The notes below the pieces were generated by a model. The model did not search any database and was not told the DNA's origin. It saw only the letters and a program-made list of their open reading frames with translations. Both the position numbers and the translations under genes were made by a program. This document shows, piece by piece, positions 35,978 through 41,815 of a stretch of 41,815 nt of DNA. The stretch covers positions 1 through 41,815 of the forward strand of contig SXZT01000038.1 in the NCBI GenBank assembly GCA_005787785.1, written 5' to 3'. How positions within the stretch are numbered: position 1 is the first letter of the stretch; each line of letters opens with the position of its first letter. This DNA is from Actinomycetota bacterium (GTDB lineage: Bacteria > Actinomycetota > Acidimicrobiia > Acidimicrobiales > Ilumatobacteraceae).

Positions 35978-38151
35978 CGGTTGAGGAACTGTGCGTAGCG
36001 CACCATGTGTGCGAGCGCCGCGACGGCACGATTCCCCGTCGGGAAGCAGTAACGACCCGACTCGCGCACCGCGCGCGGACCGGGATTGTCCGGGTCTGCA
36101 ATTGCGAGTTCCGTCGCAACGAGAATCGGCTTGCCCGTCTCGCTCGACAACTCGGCGGCGGCTTCGGCAAAGCGCGCATCCTGGCGCTCGTGGTACGCGA
36201 CGATTCGCTCAAGACCATGATCGGGGTAGAACGAGCCCTCGCGCATCAACCGCGCCTGATTTGACTGGATTCCGATGCCGAGATAAATGACAACATCGAC
36301 TTCTGGATGACGAGCGATGAGGCCGAGAACCTCGGGGATTGTGTCGCGTGTCTCCCCGCCTGCGCAGTCGACTGGGTTTCCCTTGCTCCAACGGGGGGGC
36401 AGTTTTTCGTCGATGGCCGCAAGAAGATCGTCGGGCAACGTGACGAGGCTGAGCTCGGTTCGCTGGTAGAGCGCATCGGACGTGACGACCCCCCAACCGC
36501 CGGCCGTGGTCAGAATCACGGTGCGGCCCCCACGCGGTAACGGTTGCGTCGCAAAGCACGCTGCGGTGTCGAACGCCTCTTCGACAGAGGCGGCACGAAC
36601 GAGACCGGCTGCGCGGCAAGCACCGTCGAACACCTTGTCGTTGGCCGCAAGGGCGCCTGTGTGGCTGGCAGCCGCCTTTGCGCCGGCCTCGGTGGCCCCG
36701 CCCTTCACAATGACGAGGGGCATGCGGCGTGAGACGCCGGCTAGTTGGTTCATGAGGTCGCGGCCGTTCGTGATTCCCTCGAGGTAGGCAAGTCCAACCG
36801 AGGTGGCCGAGTCCGTCGCGTACCACTCGAGATAGTCGGCAACCGAAACACTCGCCGCATTACCGGCCGACACCGCACGGCTCACTCCGACGCCACTTTG
36901 GCGGGCGTAGTTCAGGAACGATGAAACAAAGTTTCCACTCTGACTCGCCACTCCAATTCGACCCACCGGCGGATACGGCGCCACGATCTGTGCGCAAAGT
37001 TTTGCAGGCGTACTGACAACACCCTGGCCGTTGGGTCCGGCGAGAAGGATGTCAAGTTCGTCGGCCAATGCGACGATTTCGTCTTCGAGCATGCGGCCCT
37101 CATCACCGGCTTCGCCATAACCGGCAGACGTGAGAAAAGCGGCCTTCACACCCTTGGCTGCACAGTCACGGAGCAGACCGGGATTAGCGGCGGTTGGGGT
37201 GCACACAAAGACCAAATCGGCGAAACCGTCAGGGAGATCCCCGACCGATGAAACCGTCTTGACCCCGAGCACTTCCTCGCCCGAAAGATTTGTCCCGCCC
37301 ACACGGCCTTCGTAACCACTCGCAAGAATGTTGTGCATCGACACGAAGCCGAACTTGCCCGGATGGCTCGATGCCCCGGCAACAAGCACGCCGCGTGGCT
37401 CGAAGAGCGCCTTGAAATGCTCGTCTTGCAGCTTGCGGCTTCGTTTCGTGGACACGAGTGGCTCGGCGGATGCGCCGACCTCCACTAAGGCATCGACGGC
37501 GACGAGGCCACCCTCGCTCGTGACGAGCAAGGGGTTGAGGTCGACGGACATGACATCGTCCCGTGTCGCCGCGGCATCCGACAAACCACAAAGGACTCCG
37601 ACGAGCGCCTCGCGTTTGACGGCGGATTCCCCTCGGAATGAACCAAGCAACTTCTGGGCCTTGATTTCAGCGATCATTTCGTTTGCATCGGCCCGCGAAA
37701 CGGGAACAGGTCGAAAGACCACATCTGCAACGGCCTCGGCCAACACTCCACCGATACCGAGCATGACTACGGGTCCGAACTGGGGGTCCCGCACGACGCC
37801 GGCGATGAACTCGCGATTGCTCCTGACCATCGGTGCAACAAGAACGCTGACCTTTCCGTCGCCATCGCGTACCGCTCCGAAGAGTTCGTCAATAGTTGTT
37901 GAGAGCCCCTTTTCGTCGCTGATGTTCAAGCGAACGAGACCGCGTTCGGTCTTGTGAGCAATGTGATCGCCGTTCAGCTTTGCGACGACGGGAAACGCGA
38001 TCTTGTGAGATCGGAGGAGTTCGACCAGTTCGCCCGGCGACCGCGTGGTGGACAATTCGAGCTCGGGCAGAAACGGCACTCCGAAACCTGCGAGAAGGCC
38101 CTTGCTCTCGCGCTCCGACAATGTCCGGGATGAGCCGGCGTTGTTGTTCAC
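35974..38151 (-). CDS. NDP-forming acyl-CoA synthetase, ATP-grasp then CoA-binding domain order
   Basis: N-terminal ATP-grasp (FPVVAKLNGDHIAHKTERGLVRLNI..), then CoA-binding LFEPRGVLVAGASSHPGKFGFVSMHNILASGYEG, succinyl-CoA ligase-like GPNGQGVVSTPAKLCAQ..GRIGVASQSGNFVSSFLNYA, and AAASHTGALA. Confidence 0.88.
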   Translation of the reverse strand: MNNNAGSSRTLSERESKGLLAGFGVPFLPELELSTTRSPGELVELLRSHKIAFPVVAKLNGDHIAHKTERGLVRLNISDEKGLSTTIDELFGAVRDGDGKVSVLVAPMVRSNREFIAGVVRDPQFGPVVMLGIGGVLAEAVADVVFRPVPVSRADANEMIAEIKAQKLLGSFRGESAVKREALVGVLCGLSDAAATRDDVMSVDLNPLLVTSEGGLVAVDALVEVGASAEPLVSTKRSRKLQDEHFKALFEPRGVLVAGASSHPGKFGFVSMHNILASGYEGRVGGTNLSGEEVLGVKTVSSVGDLPDGFADLVFVCTPTAANPGLLRDCAAKGVKAAFLTSAGYGEAGDEGRMLEDEIVALADELDILLAGPNGQGVVSTPAKLCAQIVAPYPPVGRIGVASQSGNFVSSFLNYARQSGVGVSRAVSAGNAASVSVADYLEWYATDSATSVGLAYLEGITNGRDLMNQLAGVSRRMPLVIVKGGATEAGAKAAASHTGALAANDKVFDGACRAAGLVRAASVEEAFDTAACFATQPLPRGGRTVILTTAGGWGVVTSDALYQRTELSLVTLPDDLLAAIDEKLPPRWSKGNPVDCAGGETRDTIPEVLGLIARHPEVDVVIYLGIGIQSNQARLMREGSFYPDHGLERIVAYHERQDARFAEAAAELSSETGKPILVATELAIADPDNPGPRAVRESGRYCFPTGNRAVAALAHMVRYAQFLNR

Positions 38152-38780
38152 GCGCCGAGACTAGTAAGCGACGGGTCCGGATCGGCGACGAGAGTGCGTC
38201 GGAACATGTCAAGAAGGTGATCGCGGCGGGCCAACAGCATCTCCGGCGCGAGCGCGTCGTCGACGAGGAGTCCGTTGAGGAAGGGTGCATCCGAGACGTA
38301 GCCGAGCAGGGTCGCGTACGCGGTGACGAGCACTTGGCGGGCATCAACCTTTCTGAAGTGCCCGGCCACCACTTCTTCCTCCAGCCAATTGACCGCAGCT
38401 TCGAAGAAGGGTGCGACCACGCCGACGAGGTCGATGCCGAGACGCTCACCGCCTTCGATTGCCTCGCGTCGCATGAGCCGCACATACGACGGGTTCTCGC
38501 AAAAGAGTTCGAAACCTGACACCAGGACTGCGGAGAACCGCTCCCAGCCGCGACCGGGGCTTTTCATCGTGGCCTCGACGCGTTCCAGCCAATCCGAGAG
38601 CATGCGCTCGAACACCTCCCCGTAGAGGGCATCTTTGCTCGGGAAATGGTGCAGCAGGCTCGGGCGCTTGATGCCCACGCCCGCAGCGATGTGATTGAGG
38701 GAGGTGCCTCCGTACCCGAAGCGGGCGAATAATTCGGTGGCTTCGTCGAGAATCACCTCGCGCATGGGGCGCTGCGCCAT
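38148..38780 (-). CDS. TetR/AcrR-family transcriptional regulator
   Basis: MREVILDEATELFARFGYGGTSLNHIAAGVGIKRPSLLHHFPSKDALYGEVFERM HTH. Confidence 0.92.
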   Translation of the reverse strand: MAQRPMREVILDEATELFARFGYGGTSLNHIAAGVGIKRPSLLHHFPSKDALYGEVFERMLSDWLERVEATMKSPGRGWERFSAVLVSGFELFCENPSYVRLMRREAIEGGERLGIDLVGVVAPFFEAAVNWLEEEVVAGHFRKVDARQVLVTAYATLLGYVSDAPFLNGLLVDDALAPEMLLARRDHLLDMFRRTLVADPDPSLTSLGA

Positions 38781-38802
38781 GCGTCGAGGCTATCGGCAAT
38801 CT

Positions 38803-38824
38803 CTACCTACTGGTTGGTAGGTAG
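38803..38824. promoter_or_regulatory. Candidate TetR operator: CTACCTAC-tggttg-GTAGGTAG
   Basis: Perfect 8-bp inverted repeat in the divergent tetR/desaturase intergenic region. Confidence 0.75.
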
Positions 38825-38837
38825 GTATCATGGTCCC

Positions 38838-39632
38838 ATGATGGTCGGTTTCACGCCTGCTCTTGTTGCACCCTCGTCGTTTTGGGGGTCCGTGTTCGTC
38901 AGCCTCGTTGTGGGTCTTGTCGTGACGGTCCTCGCAAACATCGCAACGACCGTGTACCTGCACCGCGCGATGTCGCACCGTGCCCTGTCCCTGTCGCCCG
39001 CCGCCGCCTTCGGGTTCCGATTCGTCATCTGGGTCACAACGGGCATCCGTCCTCGTCAATGGGTGGCGGTTCACCGTAAACACCATGCTTTCACCGACGT
39101 CGATGGCGATCCCCACTCACCCGTTTTGCTGGGCTGGAAAACCGTGCAGGCAAAAAACGTGGCCCTTTACCGGCGCTGCGCCAATGAATCATCGACAATT
39201 GCACGTTATGCCAAGGACATGCCCGTCACTCGGGTCGACCTTGTCGCTTTCGACCGCACGGTTGTCGGCTTGACGATCGGTGTCGCGACGTTGTGTTGGG
39301 TGTTCGGCTTGTGGGTCGGTCTTGCTGCGGCCGTCGTGCATGTGAATCTCTATCTCGGCGGTTCCGCTGCGGTCAATGCGATCGGTCATCACTTCGGACG
39401 GCGTCCGTACGACAACGGCGCGGGCAATCTGCAGTGGCTCGCCTTCCTGACCGCTGGTGAAGGGTTGCACAACAACCACCACGCCGCACCAACGTCGGCA
39501 CGTCTCGCCCACCGGTGGTACGAAATCGACTATGGCTGGTGGGTCATCAAGGTGTTGACATGGTTGAAGCTGGCACGCGTGCGCCTGGGTGAGATCAAAC
39601 TCGTCACGCCGTCCCGCCGCACTGCCGCCTGA
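38838..39632 (+). CDS. Membrane fatty acid desaturase family protein
   Basis: Histidine boxes YLHRAMSHRA, HRKHHAF, GEGLHNNHHAAP; likely start ATG 38838 (MMVGF). Confidence 0.9.
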   Translation: MMVGFTPALVAPSSFWGSVFVSLVVGLVVTVLANIATTVYLHRAMSHRALSLSPAAAFGFRFVIWVTTGIRPRQWVAVHRKHHAFTDVDGDPHSPVLLGWKTVQAKNVALYRRCANESSTIARYAKDMPVTRVDLVAFDRTVVGLTIGVATLCWVFGLWVGLAAAVVHVNLYLGGSAAVNAIGHHFGRRPYDNGAGNLQWLAFLTAGEGLHNNHHAAPTSARLAHRWYEIDYGWWVIKVLTWLKLARVRLGEIKLVTPSRRTAA

Positions 39633-39669
39633 TTTTCGGCGTCAGTGACGAGGTTTGTAGATTCGATTC

Positions 39670-40071
39670 GTGCATCTCGTCTCAACCCTCTTCGTCGAAA
39701 ACTTTGAAATGCGCCAGGCCGAGGGACCAAGCGCGCGGATCGATCTGACGGGTGCTTTTTTCTCGACCGTCGCTCCCTCCGAACCGCCCTTCACATTCTC
39801 CCCGCACCTCGTGGCATTGATCTATTGCGAGCCGGACGAGTCCGGCGAGGGTGTTTTCGAGGTCGTTTTCAGGAAAGGGCACAGTGAAGACGACGAACAA
39901 GTGGCGCGCAACGTCAGTCCATTCCGTGTCGATCCGGGAAAATTCACCTATCGACTGGTCAAGGCCGAACTCGAATTCGACGGTTATGGCCAAGTGTTCG
40001 CCCATTGCCGCGTCAATCGCGACCGGTGGTCCGTCCTTCCGTTGACCCTCCTCCCACGACCGAACAGTTAG
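39670..40071 (+). CDS. Hypothetical 133 aa protein
   Basis: Intact ORF between desaturase and transketolase; no family recognised. Confidence 0.65.
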   Translation: MHLVSTLFVENFEMRQAEGPSARIDLTGAFFSTVAPSEPPFTFSPHLVALIYCEPDESGEGVFEVVFRKGHSEDDEQVARNVSPFRVDPGKFTYRLVKAELEFDGYGQVFAHCRVNRDRWSVLPLTLLPRPNS

Positions 40072-40080
40072 TGTTCGCAC

Positions 40081-41815
40081 GTGGTTACGCAATCCGCTGC
40101 CCGTTCAGGATTCGGCTCCGCTCTTGATGCTCGGGCCATAGCGGTGATCCGTGGGATGGCCATGGATGCGCCGTTCCATGCCAAAAGCGGTCACCAAGGC
40201 ACGGCAATGGCCTTGGCTCCTCTTGTCCACACCCTGTACTCGCGAATCATGCGTCATGACCCCGCGGACCCGAAATGGCCCAACCGGGACAGATTCATTC
40301 TTTCGGCCGGTCACGCATCGATTCTGCAGTACACCCTTTTGTGGCTCAACGGTTACGGCTTGGAAATCGACGACCTGCGCGCCTTCAGACAACTTGGTTC
40401 AATGACTCCCGGCCATCCGGAGGTGGGCCACACCGTGGGGATCGAGGTGACCACGGGTCCACTCGGTCAGGGGTTTGCAAACGCGGTGGGAATGGCCATC
40501 GCCGAAGAGCATCTTCGCGCGACCCTCGGCAGAGAGGTGATCGACCATCACGTGTTCGTGATCGCCGGCGACGGTTGCCTCATGGAGGGCGTGAGTCACG
40601 AAGCTGCCTCTCTCGCGGGCCATCTCGGACTCGAGCGCCTGGTCTGCGTTTTCGATGACAACAAGATCACGATCGACGGTGCGACCGACCTGACGTGCAG
40701 TGACGACGTGGCGGGACGTTTTCGATCCTACGGATGGAACGTCATTGAAGCCGGTCCAATTTCCGAGGATTGCGACGCTCTCGAATCGGCTCTCAATCAT
40801 GCCAAGGCGACGAAAGGTTCGCCGACACTGATCGTTCTGCCCACTCGGATCGGCTTTCCGTCGCCCGATTTCACCGACAAGCATGCCGCGCACGGAAATC
40901 CCTTCGTGGCCGAACACATCTCACGCACGAAAGCGCTGCTCAATCTGCCGGACGAGCCGTTCCATGCGCCGCATGACCTGTTGTCTGCATATCGCGCGCA
41001 TGCAGCGGCGCGCTGCGGACCCGAGCGTGAGTCATGGGTGGCGTCCGGTGCTCCGCAACAACTAATCGGCCACACAACTTCAGGGCTTGCCGTGCGCCTT
41101 GCACCGTACCTTCCGCGCTTCGAATCACATGAAACACCCGCGACGCGTGTAGCAATTCAGAAGGTTCTTGCCGCCGCGACGGATGTCTTGCCGTGCCTCC
41201 TCGCCGGAGCAGCCGACCTGACGGGAAACACAGGTGCGAAACTTTCTCCCGACCGAATGTTCTCGCGCGCTGACCGCGCCGGGCGTCAGATCTATTTCGG
41301 AGTGCGCGAGCATGCAATGGGTGCTGTTGCGAACGGTATTGCACTGCACGGAAATCTCGTACCCGTCGTCGGCACCTTCTTCGTCTTTGCCGACTACATG
41401 CGACCTGCAATCCGACTCGCGGCACTGTCGAAGGCGAAAGTCGTGTTCGTCTTTAGTCACGACTCGGTCGGAGTCGGCGAGGATGGTCCGACGCACCAAC
41501 CTGTCGAGCACCTGGCAACCCTGCGTGTGATTCCGGGTTTGCAGGTCATTCGTCCCGCCGATGCCAACGAAACCGCTCAGGCAATGTTGGCTGCTCTCGA
41601 CCATGACGGTCCGACGGCGCTCGTCCTAAGCCGCCAAAACCTGCCGATCGTCAGCGACGGTCGGGCCGTAACTCGTGGAGCCGGAGTAGTGAGTGACTCC
41701 CCCAGCCCGCTGGTTGTGCTCGTTGGAACGGGCAGCGAGGTGTCGCTGTGCGTCGCCGCAAGCAAGGAACTGGTGTCCGCGGGTATTGCGACACGTGTTG
41801 TGTCGATGCCGTGTC
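40081..41815 (+). CDS. tkt: Transketolase, truncated by window end
   Basis: Open from GTG 40081: GMAMDAPFHAKSGHQGTAMALAPLVHTLYSRIMRHDPADPKWPNRDRFILSAGHASILQYTLLW...TPGHPEVGHTVGIEVTTGPLGQGFANAVGMAIAEEHL. Confidence 0.93.
   Translation, partial: MVTQSAARSGFGSALDARAIAVIRGMAMDAPFHAKSGHQGTAMALAPLVHTLYSRIMRHDPADPKWPNRDRFILSAGHASILQYTLLWLNGYGLEIDDLRAFRQLGSMTPGHPEVGHTVGIEVTTGPLGQGFANAVGMAIAEEHLRATLGREVIDHHVFVIAGDGCLMEGVSHEAASLAGHLGLERLVCVFDDNKITIDGATDLTCSDDVAGRFRSYGWNVIEAGPISEDCDALESALNHAKATKGSPTLIVLPTRIGFPSPDFTDKHAAHGNPFVAEHISRTKALLNLPDEPFHAPHDLLSAYRAHAAARCGPERESWVASGAPQQLIGHTTSGLAVRLAPYLPRFESHETPATRVAIQKVLAAATDVLPCLLAGAADLTGNTGAKLSPDRMFSRADRAGRQIYFGVREHAMGAVANGIALHGNLVPVVGTFFVFADYMRPAIRLAALSKAKVVFVFSHDSVGVGEDGPTHQPVEHLATLRVIPGLQVIRPADANETAQAMLAALDHDGPTALVLSRQNLPIVSDGRAVTRGAGVVSDSPSPLVVLVGTGSEVSLCVAASKELVSAGIATRVVSMPC

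Noticed and set aside
40140-40190. SGHQG in place of SGHPG in transketolase as a possible new enzyme
   Set aside because: The rest of the TPP-binding and substrate regions look standard; I consider it ordinary variation in actinobacterial transketolases.

Overview
The window is about 41.8 kb of dense, GC-rich actinobacterial chromosome. Protein style and gene order suggest an Acidimicrobiia-like lineage (inference). I saw no mobile element, CRISPR array, tRNA or rRNA. Main blocks: (1) a glycine-cleavage neighbourhood: 3' end of gcvH, a Zn-ribbon/FHA GarA-like gene, an ftsR-type MerR, a DUF151 nuclease, a second MerR, gcvT, and convergent gcvP preceded by a clear tandem glycine riboswitch; (2) an LLM-family oxidoreductase, an S1P-lyase-like PLP enzyme, threonine aldolase, WhiB, a kinase-fold protein, prmA and a gamma-carbonic anhydrase-like gene; (3) a basic uncharacterised protein, enoyl-CoA hydratase, a three-gene uncharacterised cluster including a DUF4193-like acidic protein, and a ~538 aa tandem ThyX-like protein with degenerate motifs; (4) a large Pup-proteasome locus (trmI, ferredoxin, mpa/arc, dop, pup, prcB, prcA, pafA, lepB, gdpD, tatB, tatC, helY-like helicase), in which Pup is encoded ending in GGE and no pafB/pafC lies between pafA and tat; (5) a TetR / NDP-forming acyl-CoA synthetase / PBP4 / small membrane protein / trmI run of tightly packed genes, a desaturase with a perfect inverted repeat in the divergent promoter region, and a truncated transketolase. 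The best second-look candidates are the tandem degenerate ThyX-like protein, the DUF4193-like three-gene cluster, the unknown gene downstream of riboswitch-controlled gcvP, the Zn-ribbon GarA variant, the rearranged Pup locus and the inverted-order acyl-CoA synthetase. I did not find a convincing wholly new multi-gene system. No database searches were possible.
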